Shown here one piece after another: positions 50,005-60,412 of a stretch of DNA of 64,000 bases. This stretch comes from Eledone cirrhosa. Its lineage: Eukaryota; Mollusca; Cephalopoda; Octopoda; Eledonidae. Every line of letters begins with the position of its first letter. Positions within the stretch are counted from its first letter, which is position 1. A program made the translations under genes and the position numbers. Location of the stretch: NCBI GenBank assembly GCA_964016885.1, contig OZ024740.1:304014405-304078404 (forward strand). The letters run 5' to 3'. The notes beneath the pieces are model-generated. The model was given only the letters and a program-made list of their open reading frames with translations. It was not told the origin of the DNA and did no database searches.

Positions 50005-50148
50005 TAATTAAGGCCAGTTACAACAATGGCACCATACCAGGTTCAACCTGTGACATTGAAAAGGAACCAGTTCATTTTCATTGACATGAAACGTATGGAC
50101 CTGGTATGGTGCCGTCACAGTAACTGACCTCAATAATTATATTCAAAC
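50005..50148. mobile_element. Foldback MITE, about 140 bp
   Basis: ATAATTAAGGCCAGTTAC...GGCACCATACCAGGTTC (50006-50065) and GACCTGGTATGGTGCCGTC...GTAACTGACCTCAATAATTA (50099-50146) are inverted. Possible ATAATTA target duplication at both ends. Confidence 0.7.
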
Positions 50149-50212
50149 TCGCCTTACAGACTTGAGTTGCTCTATATTTTGGATATTTTTACCTACCTAT
50201 TACTACTAGTAT

Positions 50213-50246
<34 letters not shown>

Positions 50247-50533
50247 CATCATCATCAACATTTCATTTTACGTCCGCTTTTTCCCTGCTTGCAAGGGTGG
50301 GACGGGAACTGATTCTGGCTTGATTTCTACAGCTGGATGCCCTTCCTAACACCAACCTCATTTACAGTGAGTGCTGGGTGCTTTTTTGTCGTGGCACCTG
50401 CACGACCACTTTGCAGTGGAATGATATGGACCCCAGTCCCTATCATCTCATTTCTACAGCTGAGTAAACTGGAGCAATGTGAAATAAAGTGTCTTGCTCA
50501 AGGAAACAACACATCACCCGGTCTGAGAATTGA
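50247..50533 (-). mobile_element. SINE, head-truncated, short-tail type
   Basis: (ATC)n tail at 50247, CCCTGCTTGCAAGGGTGGGACGGG and common body to GGTCTGAGAATTGAA, then TA repeats replace the tRNA head. Confidence 0.85.
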
Positions 50534-50578
50534 ATATATATATATATACACACACACACACATATATTCATTTATTAA

Positions 50579-50656
50579 GACTAAGTGGCAAGCCTTGTTA
50601 CTCTGGAGTCTCACCTGCGCAAGGTGAAACTCCAGAGTAACAAGGCACCACTTAGC
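50579..50656. repeat. Long hairpin (arms about 36 bp)
   Basis: CTAAGTGG..GCCTTGTTACTCTGGAG and CTCCAGAGTAACAAGGC..CCACTTAG are inverted with a short GCGCAAG-type loop. Confidence 0.85.
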
Positions 50657-50726
50657 CATAATAAATTAATATTTAAACTCTACTTTGGCATTGTGACATT
50701 GTACTCTTTCTCATGTCCATCAGTGT

Positions 50727-50730
<4 letters not shown>

Positions 50731-50822
<92 letters not shown>
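50731..50822. repeat. (TA)n(GA)n microsatellite
   Basis: About 60 bp TA followed by 30 bp GA. Confidence 0.95.
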
Positions 50823-50824
<2 letters not shown>

Positions 50825-50910
50825 CAGATAGACAGATATACCTTGGCAATATTCATGTGTACAATCTCTGAACATGATTTCATTGACTGGGTGATCATAC
50901 ATGTGAACAT

Positions 50911-51102
50911 TTAACCCTTCAGCATTTAAACCGGCCATATCCGGCCAGAATTCTCTCATCTCTTTCTGTTCAACTTATGTTAAGGTATTGTTTTCAAAAT
51001 AAATAATATCAAAATCTCGTAGATTCAATATTATGTGAGATAAAGTGTTTACCATGAAAATACAAGAGTAAATATAGAGTAATGTAAATGCTAAAGGGTT
51101 AA
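50911..51102. mobile_element. piggyBac-type MITE, 192 bp
   Basis: TTAACCCTTCAGCATTTAAAC at the left end, GTAAATGCTAAAGGGTTAA at the right, near-perfect inverted ends with TTAA outside. Interior matches 16693-16920 (GGCCATATYCGGCCAGAATT, AAATAATATCAAAATCTCG) with about 35 bp fewer. Confidence 0.85.
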
Positions 51103-51689
51103 ACCATTGAGTGTTTTACAAATTTACAACAGTTATCACAATTAAGGTTCACATATCCATACTAGATATTTACAAGAAAGTGTTCAACTTACATTACTAT
51201 TTACAGCATCCTGGACAGGGTTTAATTGAGGGTGTTCTTCATGATTTGCTTTTACCATATTGTGATGCTCAATACTTCTCTACTCAAGATTATAGGTTCT
51301 AGAGTATTAGGTCACTCTCCATAATTTGTTATTCATTACAAGGATGTTCTATTCAGTTAGGATCTATTTCTTGAAGCTTGAAATTGTCTTTTATATTTTT
51401 TTTCTTATGTCTTGATCTGAGGGTGAGTTTGATTGTAAATCTGATCATAAAAAAGATACTTTGGATTGTTCTGACTGACAGAAGCAACCATCTCCAATTG
51501 ATCTGGCCGATTACTCAAGTTAGACCCACTGAAGCATTGTTTTTGTTTTTGTCTTGAGCTTTTACTTGTTTTAAACCTTCCTGGTGTTTCTAAAGCTGAA
51601 ATATGGCAGCCTCAGACAGATGGCAAAAGGCTATGACAAACACAGTTGTAAATAATAAAATAAACAGAAGAAGAGCAAGGTCACATTGG
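51103..51689. other. Nothing recognised
   Basis: AT-rich non-coding sequence. Confidence 0.5.
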
Positions 51690-52033
51690 TGTTTAGTACC
51701 ATTACATGCATGGTCCTGTAACTCCCGAGGGAGTTGTAGAGGCGCCATATTGAGATACAGTATTTCTAGGGCAATTTAAAACCTGGCGGTGCCCATCTCC
51801 TCTTTAGGTCTGAATACAGTAGAAGGAAAGAGAGTGTGGGAGAATGGAAATGAGAAAGAGATATAGAGGAAGAATCGACCCCAGTACTAGACTGGTATTA
51901 TTTTTATTGACCTTGAATGGATGAAAGGCAAAGTTGACTTGGCAGGATTTGAACTGAGAGAACAGATAGCCAAAATGAATACTGCAAAGTATCTATCTGA
52001 CGTTCTAATGACTCAGTCAATTTGCCACCTTTA
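51690..52033 (-). mobile_element. tRNA-SINE with a distinct long 3' part
   Basis: Head at 52033 (AAATTGACTGAGTCATTAGAACG on the minus strand), B box CTCAGTTCAAATCC and second-type body. It continues into TCCTCTATATCTCTTTCTC, CCTAGAAATACTGTATC, CAATATGGCGCC and GGACCATGCATG. The same long 3' part is at 53110-53378 on the plus strand. Confidence 0.75.
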
Positions 52034-52614
52034 GTACCATTAGTTAGATTAAAATAGAGTGTTCTCCATTTGATTACATTGAGAGTTTCTCCGTGAAGGG
52101 AGGGAAAGCTTAAATGTAATCTGTGCAGTTAAATGTAGAAAACCCGAATGAACAGTTTGTCTTTTTTGCCACTTCGGAGCAAAAAATAACTTTATTTAGA
52201 TTGATTGTATTTTGATCTTTTTTTTTTGTTGACTTCTGTTGTATTTTTTACTGTCATGATATCTGTCCATTCAAAGCAAAGTCGAAATATCTCTGTAAAT
52301 ATCATACAAAAGAAAAAGAATACGAACATGAATATTTCATAGACACAAACCTTTTGAAAGAAAAAAATAATGACTTTTTGAGCACCGAAGGTGATTTAAA
52401 ACGTTGACTGACAATAACAACAACAACAACAAAACAACAGTAGTGCTATCACACACACAGATGCTTTGTCAAACAGAATTACAAAAAAAAAAACACAAAA
52501 AAAAAAATGTTTTCCCCATATTTAAATAGGCAGATTTTAAATAAGGATAAGAAAGGCCCCAACCTAGAAAGAGTAATGGCAACATTGTATCAGTAAACAC
52601 TACGTCCTCTTACA
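52034..52614. other. Nothing recognised
   Basis: AT-rich non-coding sequence with A-runs near 52480-52510. Confidence 0.5.
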
Positions 52615-52750
52615 TGACAGATTTATTTCTCTTCTTATTCTTTGCCCACTTATTCTTGAGAGGGTCATGGAGGAAGAGTCCTCAAACACTCCTTCCATCA
52701 GACCCTCACAGAAATATCCATCTCCAACTGATCCGGCTGGATCTCCTTGT
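52615..52750 (-). mobile_element. LINE C-terminal fragment, (AAG)-tail family
   Basis: TTGCCCACTTATTCTTGAGAGG, GAGTCCTCAAACACTCCTTCC and CAACTGATCCGGCTGG are antisense to the C-terminal codons seen at 53755-53825. Confidence 0.65.
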
Positions 52751-52883
52751 GACAAGGAAAAACCCAGAAATCCTATGTATTTGTGCCTCACTAAAAGCAT
52801 CACCGTTTTTAATATACTTTTAAAAAAACAATTGAGGGGATGTGTGGATGAGCATTTCATGTTTTGATTGCGGTAAAGTCTAT

Positions 52884-52985
52884 GGGATGGGACTAGTACT
52901 AGTAATGCACTGGGGTCAATTTAAATCAACTTTTCCCTCCCCCAAATTGTTGGCCTCGTGCCTAAATCCGGAACCATTATTACTA
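52884..52985 (+). mobile_element. SINE 3' fragment, second type
   Basis: ACTAGTAATGCACTGGGGTCAATTTAAATC, CTCCCCCAAATTGTTGGCC, GTGCCTAAATCCGGAACCATTATTA. Confidence 0.65.
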
Positions 52986-53109
52986 GGAGCACCTCCCCAT
53001 TAACAAAGATTAGCTTTTTGGTTTGGTCTGCACCACATTCATAGTTAATTCCTTTCAGTTTTATCTGCAATTAAAGGCCTTATAAGGTAAAACATTGTCT
53101 TCCCCATTT

Positions 53110-53378
53110 TATTCTGTTAAAGGCAGTAAATTGGCAGAGTCATTCATTCAAGGTCGATAAAAGATGTACCAATCAAGTACTGGGGTCGATTCTTCCTCTA
53201 CATCTCTTTTTCACTTCCTTTCTCTCACTCTCTATCCTTCTCTAGAAGAAATCTGCTGTGTTCAGATATGGAGAGAAGATAGGTTCCACCAGGTTTTTTC
53301 AAAAATGCCCTAGAAATGCTGTATGTCAATACGGTGCCCCTATGACTCTATCAGAAGTTATAGGACCATGCATGCATT
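53110..53378 (+). mobile_element. tRNA-SINE with distinct long 3' part, internally deleted
   Basis: Head fragment AAATTGGCAGAGTCATTCATTCAAGGTCGAT lacks the B-box segment. It continues CAAGTACTGGGGTCGATTC, CCCTAGAAATGCTGTATG, ATACGGTGCCCC, GGACCATGCATGC. Opposite strand to its relative at 51690-52033. Confidence 0.7.
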
Positions 53379-53594
53379 CTGTTAAAATATGAATTTCTCT
53401 GACAGTAAGACATATCAAGCCATATATTATCATATAAATTAAATATACTTATTATATTGGCAATTTTTCAATACTTTCATTTATATCCATTTTAATTGTC
53501 ATTCTATAAAATAAAAATATATTACCATTTTATTCTGTAAATATTGGTCCAGATGTTACTTCATAAAATTATTCAACACAAACTATTTTGTATT

Positions 53595-53870
53595 TTAGTG
53601 GTTTCGATACTATGGGCATGTAGTTAGAATGTCCCAGGAAAGAATCGCTGGACAGATTTTACGGGCAAAACCAACTGGCAGGAAACCCAGGGGTAGACCT
53701 CGAGCAAGATGGTTGGAGAACATCCATGTGCTTTGTTGATCTTGCTTGAGGATTCGGACAGATCAGTTAGAGACGGTTGCTTCTGACAGGACCCGCTGGA
53801 AAGAGTGTTTGAGGACTCTGCCCTCATAACCCTATCAGGAATTATTTCCTGAGACATTCTAACCACATGC
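53595..53870 (+). pseudogene. LINE C-terminal fragment, (AAG)-tail family
   Basis: The plus-strand frame from 53598 reads WFRYYGHVVRMSQERIAGQ, ILRAKPTGRKPRGRPRARW and LENIHVLC before a stop at 53738. It continues as LRIRTDQLETVASDRTRWKECLRTLPS. This is the post-RT domain of another RTE-like LINE family (GHVVRM...GRPR.RW, DR..W signature). Inverted sequences CATGTAGTTAGAATGTCCCAGGAA (53617-53640) and TTCCTGAGACATTCTAACCACATG (53846-53869) bracket it. No catalytic region. Confidence 0.7.
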
Positions 53871-54764
53871 CTGAAGTATCAGAGCTGTGATCTCTCAATT
53901 CAGAGAAGAATCCCTGAGTCAAATTCCCAACAAACTAAATATATCAGTTAAATTCAGCCAGATGTAACAATTTGAACTTGGGGTGTGATTTGAGTGATAC
54001 ATGGCTGTTATTTCTAGCAGGTTGAGAGAGAACATAGAGGCTTCATCTTGGATTGTTGCTTAGTTTCAGAACAAATCTTATTTGGTTGTGAACACACTGT
54101 CTTAAACATGAGTTATTGTTCTAGTTTAATCAGAGGTCAGCACTGAACAAAGGCATTGTAACTGTAGCCATCCTTTTTTTCTTCATCATAGTGTATCTAA
54201 GGTTACACTCTCCAATATACATTCTTTTTTAAGATGGTAGGATGTGATTTGAGGGAGATTTGGTTGCTATTTCTAACAATTCAAGTGACCCAATATTGAC
54301 AAAAATAAGAAAAAAAAATCGATAGTAAAATTGGGGTCGACATATTCAAGGTCAATAATTTGCCAATTTCACCAACTTCAAAATTCTATGTAAATGAGGT
54401 GCTAAAATAATTTATCTTTGGAGGTGAATTTACACCAGTTTCACTTTGTTATTTATATGTCTTGAATGTGGCCTACAAAACTGAATATTTATATGTCTTG
54501 AATATGGCCCACAAAACTGTTGGAAATTGGTTAAAAAATCATTACATAATGGAGTTGTGAAATAAAGACTTCACTTTAAACAAGATATAAAGCATTTTGA
54601 AAATAAAAATTTTAAAATTTCATAAATATATTCTCCACTCATGAGGATTTAGTTGCTATTTCTAGCAATTCAAGTGACTATGTAGAAGCACTTTCTTTGG
54701 ATATTTTGCAATTGATGTCATGTTATGAATTTTAATATGAAAACATATCTAATGATGTATCACC
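53871..54764. other. Nothing recognised
   Basis: AT-rich non-coding. A diverged phrase AGGATGTGATTTGAG / GGTTGCTATTTCTA and GGATTTAGTTGCTATTTCTAGCAATTCAAGTGAC recurs near 53985, 54237 and 54646, suggesting an old low-copy repeat. Confidence 0.45.
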
Positions 54765-55868
54765 GAAATTAGTAATTATATGATAGTAGAGCTACCTACT
54801 CTTGCTTTGTGATATATTTACATATAAATGTGATAGTAGTGCCACCACCCAACCCTGCTTTGTAATATATTTACTTAGAAATATGATAGTAAAGCCACTA
54901 CCAATGCCAGATTTAGGACAAATGAGGCTATGTGCTAGTTAAGTTATGAGGCCCCTTATTTGGGCCTTGAAGGAGGTAATTCATTGTAAAAAAAAATTTT
55001 GGCAGGAAGATGGGCTTCCCTGGCCAATGGGGCCCTGTGCTTAAGCACACCTGAGCACAATGATAAATCTGGCAGTGGCCACCACCCACTCCTACTTTGT
55101 GATAAATTTACATATAAATGTGATAGTGGAGCTACCCACTCCTGATGTGATGGTAGAGCCACTTACCTCTTCTGATTTGTGATATATTTACATATAAATG
55201 TGATAGTAGAGCTACCCACTCCTGATGTGATGGTAGAGCCACTTACCTCTTCTGATTTGTGATATATTTACATATAAATGTGATAGTAGAGCTACCCACT
55301 CCTGATGTGATGGTAGAGCCACTTACCTCTTCTGATTTGTGATATATTTACATATAAATGTGATAGTAGAGCTACCCACTCCTGATGTGATGGTAGAGCC
55401 ACTTACCTCTTCTGATTTGTGATATATTTACATATAAATGTGATGGTAAGCCACCTACTCTTGATGTGATGTTTGAGCCACTTACCTCTTCTGATTTGTG
55501 AGCTATTTACATATAAATGTGATGGTAAGCCACCTACTCTTGATGTGATGTTTGAGCCACTTACCTCTTCTGATTTGTGAGCTATTTACATATAAATGTG
55601 ATGGTAAGCCACCTACTCTTGATGTGATGGTTGAGCCACTTACCTCTTCTGATTTGTGAGCTATTTACATATAAATGTGATGGTAAGCCACCTACTCTTG
55701 ATGTGATGTTTGAGCCACTTACCTCTTCTGATTTGTGAACTATTTACATATAAATGTGATGGTAAGCCACCTACTCTTGATGTGATGGTTGAGCCACCCA
55801 CTCCTGATGTGATGGTAAAGCCACTTACCTCTTCTGATTTGTGATATATTTACATATAAATGTGATGC
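54765..55868. repeat. 80-bp satellite array with two variant blocks
   Basis: A degenerate upstream part (54765-55110) has shorter monomers (GATAGTAGAGCTACC...GTGATATATTTACATATAAATGT). Four near-identical 80-bp units (type A: GTAGAGCTACCCACTCC, GATATATTTACATATAAAT) end near 55200, 55280, 55360 and 55440. Four units of about 79 bp follow (type B: GGTAAGCCACCTACTCTTG, GTGAGCTATTTACATAT), ending near 55520, 55599, 55678 and 55757. A mixed A/B unit closes at 55862. Confidence 0.95.
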
Positions 55869-56160
55869 ACTTATTATCTATCTTTGCATTATCTTTTATG
55901 TTAGACTTTAGTTTGTTTCTATCTTCAATGTGTTCGCTTCCAAAACTCGTACAATTATTGATCATCTAAAACAGTGTTAGCAAGAACAACAAAAATTACT
56001 TCTCACATAATATTTGAACAAGAAACCATTGTTAGAAAACAATTAAGATGTCTTATACATGCTAGCGTGGAAAATGAATAATAAACGGTGATGTCTCATA
56101 CATATATACAAAATGAGAAAATCTATAATATACAATTGTTTCTATTGATTTTATTGACAG
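55869..56160. other. Unassigned, with a LINE-tail scrap
   Basis: CATGCTAGCGTGGAAAATGAAT, AATAAACGGTGATG at 56058-56094 is a terminal scrap of the main LINE. Nothing else recognised. Confidence 0.45.
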
Positions 56161-56560
56161 TTGATAACAAATTTTAATTTGATAGTAATATTTAAGTGTG
56201 TTAATCAATTAAGATAGTTTTAGGGACCATAGGGTACAGTTTCTGTCTTAATTTAATGGTAATATTTGTGCCAATCAATTAAAATAGTTTTATAGATGAT
56301 AGGGTGCAGTTTCTGTCTTAATTTAATTGTTTCTACTATTGGCACAAGGCCAGCAATTACCCAGTACATTACTGGTACTTTATTTTATCGACCCCGTAAG
56401 GATGAAAGGCAAAGTTAACCTCAGCGGGATTTGAACTCAGAATGGCGAGGGCCGTAACTCTATGCGTCAAAGTTTCTGTCTTAATTTAATGGTAATATTT
56501 GTGTCAATCAATTAAAATAGTTTCATAGATCATAGGGTCTAGTTTCAGTCTCAGTTTTAA
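56161..56560. repeat. Three tandem units of about 78 bp, interrupted by a SINE
   Basis: The unit TTTAAT(G/T)GTAATATTTGTG, CAATCAATTAAAATAGTTT, ATAGGGTGCAGTTTCTGTC occurs at 56175-56250, 56255-56327 and 56471-56560. The SINE at 56328-56470 sits between units 2 and 3. Confidence 0.8.
56328..56470 (-). mobile_element. SINE, second type, with 20-bp target-site duplication
   Basis: 3' end at 56328 (minus: GTGCCAATAGTAGAAACAA), body and B box (CTGAGTTCAAATCC), head truncated at GCATAGAGTTACGGCC. AGTTTCTGTCTTAATTTAAT flanks it exactly at 56308-56327 and 56471-56490. Confidence 0.85.
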
Positions 56561-56707
56561 GCTAAAATATTCTTTCAGTTCTCTCTCTATTGGAGTTAAA
56601 ATATGAAGTTAAATTTGAATTTGAAAAATCACTGAAATTTTCTATTATTCAGATGTTATATATAATGGTTGGAATTCATTTGGGAAAACTATGAGCTATT
56701 ACTGGTT

Positions 56708-57012
56708 TTAAAGGTAGAATTTAAGAGGAATTTGAGGTGATGTGCAAAAGAGAAGACTGTGTTGGTATGGACATGTGATGTGCATGGATGATGATCGATG
56801 GGTGAAGAAGTGCCAGGAAATGCCAGTGGAAGGAAGCCGCAGTAGAGGTAGACTGAGAAAGACCTGGGCAGAGGTTGTGAGAGCTGACCTCAAATCACTG
56901 AGATACACAAAGATGACAAAGGATTGCAATGAGTAGAGAGATGTTGTGCTGAAAAGGACCCATCCAACCCATGCAAGCATAGAAAAGCAGGCGTAGAAAT
57001 GATGATGATGAA
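56708..57012 (+). pseudogene. LINE subfamily II C-terminal fragment
   Basis: RRLCWYGHVMCMDDDRWVKKCQEMPVEGSRSRGRLRKTWAEVVRADLKSL is readable, then KMTKDCNE and a stop. CCATCCAACCCATGCAAGCATAG and (ATG)n form the tail. Truncated at the 5' side. Confidence 0.8.
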
Positions 57013-57042
57013 TTAGTTAAAAATGTATTGGTGTATTGTAAG

Positions 57043-57427
57043 TATACTCTTGGGTCTTGAATAATTGTCTCCCTCCACTTCTTAATTTTTCAGATTTTTC
57101 CACCCACCACCCATTCTTTTTCCAACCACTCCGCTTATTAAATTTTGTTAATCTATCTCCGGCAAAATTTTATTTTAAGTGGTAGCATTCATGTGACGAT
57201 TTTCTTTAGACATTAAAAACATTATACATGAAAAAAGAAAAGTACACTATTAGAAATCCTATATGTTATAAAATAAATAGGATAGGTTGGGGTCTCAATA
57301 TGTAAACTAAACGACTAATTCTGTTTTTAAAAAAAAATCTAGAAAGACAACCTAGAAAAATGATCGATGATCTGCCCCATCCCCGCTTATTCCAATACCT
57401 CCTATTATTTAGAACCCAAGAGTATAT
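57043..57427 (-). mobile_element. MITE with TATACTCTTGGGT ends, about 385 bp
   Basis: Ends TATACTCTTGGGTCTTGAATAATTG and TATTATTTAGAACCCAAGAGTATA are inverted. Reverse orientation of 60794-61146 and 27724-28133. Non-coding. A TA target duplication is possible. Confidence 0.8.
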
Positions 57428-57559
57428 ACGGTAAATGACTTATAAAAATTGATATTCTGATTTGATCAACAGAATAGCCTGCCCATGACAGTACACACAT
57501 GCATACTTTTAATATAGTTCCCAGAGAGATTCAGTGTAACAAAGCTGATCCTTTGATTC

Positions 57560-57603
57560 ACAGGTTCAATTAACTTTTGGCAGCTGAGTGGACTGGAGCA
57601 ATG
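57560..57603 (-). mobile_element. SINE, left part split by the hAT element
   Basis: GCAGCTGAGTGGACTGGAGCAATG. The SINE continues at 61377 after the hAT insertion. Confidence 0.7.
57596..57603. repeat. hAT target-site duplication, left
   Basis: GAGCAATG, identical to 61377-61384. Confidence 0.8.
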
Positions 57604-57879
57604 CAATGTTGCCAATCTAGCATTTTTAATGCAAGATCAAGCATTTGTTTTAAGCATTTAGCAAGGAAAATAGCAGTTTGAAAAATTTATTTAGCATTTT
57701 TCTCTGATCTTGAGATTTCCACAATAGTTACTCTATTATTTTTTCTACTATTTGTTTCTTTGTCTTTAAGTATTTTACAGTTGGATTTTAGACTATCGGT
57801 TATTATGGAATTTTTTCTTTCACTTTCATGACACTCCAAATAAAAGGATATCAAGTATTTTATTGTTACCCTTTCATGC

Positions 57880-58165
57880 CAGCACCAGAGCTCCCCAGTT
57901 GAAGTCTAAAGTATATCAGGTCATCAGGTTGCCTGTCTTAGTTTCTGTGGCGTTAAGCGACTAAGAGTACAAGATTTCCCACTTGACAGGACATCACTGG
58001 GTTAAACTACCAGTTACTGCTGGTACTAATTTTCAGCTGAATATACTGGAGCAAGGTGAAATGAAGTGTTTGTGTCAAGAACACAATACATATCCCAGTC
58101 CAGGAATCGAATCCAAGACATGATTGTAAGTCCAGCATCCTAACCAAGAGGCCATACACCTTCAT
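57880..58165 (-). mobile_element. tRNA-SINE, long-body type
   Basis: Head at 58165 (GTGTATGGCCTCTTGGTTAGGATGC on minus; B box GGATTCGATTCC) and GTTCTTGACACAAACACTTC. It then has a body different from the common SINE (CCTGTCAAGTGGGAAATC, CTTAGTCGCTTAACGCCAC). Confidence 0.75.
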
Positions 58166-59636
58166 CAGTCCCCACCTAATACTCTTTAATGTAAACATGT
58201 TACAAATAAGTAAAACACATGAATTTGCCCAATCTAGAAGTTATCATTAGCAACAATTCCAATTTCGTACTGATGTGTTTTTATTGTGATAGCCTGATTT
58301 ATTTATATTTTGACTCAGTTTTTAAAAGGTTTTTATTTTTTCATATTTGTTTTGGATTGTATGTCTTGTGTGAAACTACGGAGTCTCCCCCTTTTTTTTC
58401 AACTTACTTTTTCTTCTTATTTTAAGTACTGTATATATATATTTGAAGTTTCAGAAATAGATGTGAAATGAAAGATTCAAAGTGAAATTTGATGTTTATA
58501 AGTTTATCCGAACACAGTCTTAGGATTTCTGCAGATATTAATTCTCCATTTATAAGTTGGCCAACCCTGCATCCTGAATTAATATTCTTAACCTCAAGAA
58601 TTGTTAGCAGAAAATTGAGTCCTTGTTGGTGGCAAATAGATGACTTATGTTTACAATTTTTTTATTTTTATTAATCATTTATTTTATTGCTTCCCCTTAT
58701 ATAAGCAAAAAAAAAAAAAAAAAAGGTAAAGCTATCTCAGCAAAAATTCCAAAAGGAATGGCTTAAGATTCCAGTGTTTTCTAAATGGTGAAGCACCTAG
58801 TGGCCAATCTAAAGCACATTGTAGATATTTTAGATGTGATATTTTGACAAAATATTCTTTTAGTAAGCCACTGTGAAACAAAGTAACATAAGACATCAAT
58901 TTCACAGCAAATGATTCCTCTTACCAATTTTATTAAAACTAAAGATGATATGATGTCTATGCTTGAAGCAAATTTAGAAATGTTTATTTGTTGCCACTCA
59001 TCATTTAATAGCTGTGATCACTTAGTAGACTTGTGTAAGAATTATGAGTCAGATAGTGATATTATGTCCAAAGTGAAATGTCAATATTGTATGTGCAAAT
59101 ATTGTAAGAAATGTTCTAACTCTGTATTTTGATGAAGATTAGATTTCTGATATAGGAGATCATAAATTTAACTTATTATTAGATGAACCCAATGATATAT
59201 CTATAAATAAATTGTTAGGAATTGTTATTGTATATTACAGTGAAAGTCAGTAACAGGTGGTACCTACATATCTCAGTATAGAATCTTGAGAAACATGTGA
59301 TGCTGATGGAATTGTAGTTGTCTAAACAATTAGTGGAAAAGAAATTAAACATAAACCAGTTGGCTATAGAAACCAACAATACCAATGTAACAACAAGAGT
59401 CAACAACAGTGTTTTCCAGAAATTAAAAGAGGAAGTTCCAACATTATTTCTATTTAGATGTTCATGTCATTCTTTACAGGTGGCTGTATGTGCTGAATGC
59501 CTGCTCAGAAACTTAAAACTTTTAGTATCTGAAACCTATAAATGATTCTCTCACTCTTCAACTAGACAAAGAGCCTGCAAATAACACTACCTTACTATCA
59601 ATGATAATGAATCTTTGAAGATTGTGAATTCTTGTG

Positions 59637-59974
59637 CAGGTGCATGGCTTAATGGTTAGTGCATTAGGCTTGCAATTAGGAGATTGTGAGTTTGATTCTT
59701 GAACTGGGTAATGTGTTGTATCCTTGGGCAAGACACTTTATTTCACGTTGCTCCAGTTTACTCAGCTACAGAAATGAGTTGCGATGTCACTGGTGCGAAG
59801 CTGTATCGGCCATTGCTTTTCCCTTGGACAACATTGGTGGCATGGAGAGGGGCGACTGGTATGCATAGGCAACTACTGGTCTTCCACAAACAACCTTGCC
59901 TGAACTTGTGCCTCAGGGGGGAACTTTCTAGGTGCAAATCCCATGGTCATTTGTGACCGAAGGGGGGTCTTTAA
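59637..59974 (+). mobile_element. tRNA-SINE with AACCTTGCCTG..GGTGCAAATCCC body
   Basis: Head GTGCATGGCTTAATGGTTAGTGC (A box) and GATTGTGAGTTTGATTC (B box), the shared GGGCAAGACACTTTATTTCAC segment, then CAGGCAACTACTGGTCTTCC, ACAACCTTGCCTGAACTTG, CTAGGTGCAAATCCC and the end GACCGAAGGGGGGTCTTTAAA. Third SINE type in this window. Confidence 0.85.
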
Positions 59975-60353
59975 ATGTAGCTGTCAATAGAACCAGCTTT
60001 AAGTAGAACTTTATGCCAATGGTTTGAATTACAAACTCACTTCCAAAAGAAAATTGATTTCAGCTCAAATGGTACGTGAAATGTTTTGTCATTGTAGAAA
60101 TTAACTTTTCCTTTTATTTTTGCATCCAATTCTAAAACATGCCCAGGCAGTGAATAAACTGTTTCAATCAAACACTGTTGATAAAATAAAATTATTTAAA
60201 GATATTTCAAATTTAATAAAATATATTGCTAATGTGATAATATTGCTAACATGTAGAATTGCTCCTCTTGATCCTGATGTTTATATTGAAGAATATCTTA
60301 ATCCTAAACCAAATTTAGGTTACAGATTCAAGAAAAAGATAGCAGAAATAACG

Positions 60354-60412
60354 ATCTAACCCATGCTAGCATGGAAAATGGATGTTAAACAATAATGATA
60401 ATGAGGATAACA
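60354..60412 (+). mobile_element. LINE tail scrap
   Basis: TCTAACCCATGCTAGCATGG, ATGTTAAACAATAATGATAATGAGG. Confidence 0.65.

Larger units (their letters stand above)
46655..50005 (+). mobile_element. RTE-like LINE, subfamily III, most complete copy
   Basis: Endonuclease (46657-47250), linker (47265-47820), RT (47845-48663), PHD-like finger (48690-48850), C-terminal domain (48900-49497), 3' UTR (49498-49960), CCCATGCTAGCGTGGAAAATGG and (GATGTTGAT)n at 49985-50005. The N-terminal part of the endonuclease is missing. It gives the domain order used to interpret the truncated copies. Confidence 0.9.

Noticed and set aside
54765..55868. CRISPR array
   Set aside because: Units are contiguous 79-80 bp monomers without unique spacers.
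58219..58425. Phe/Leu-rich 68-codon frame
   Set aside because: Lies inside the hAT element upstream of the transposase remnant in AT-rich non-coding sequence; no motif.
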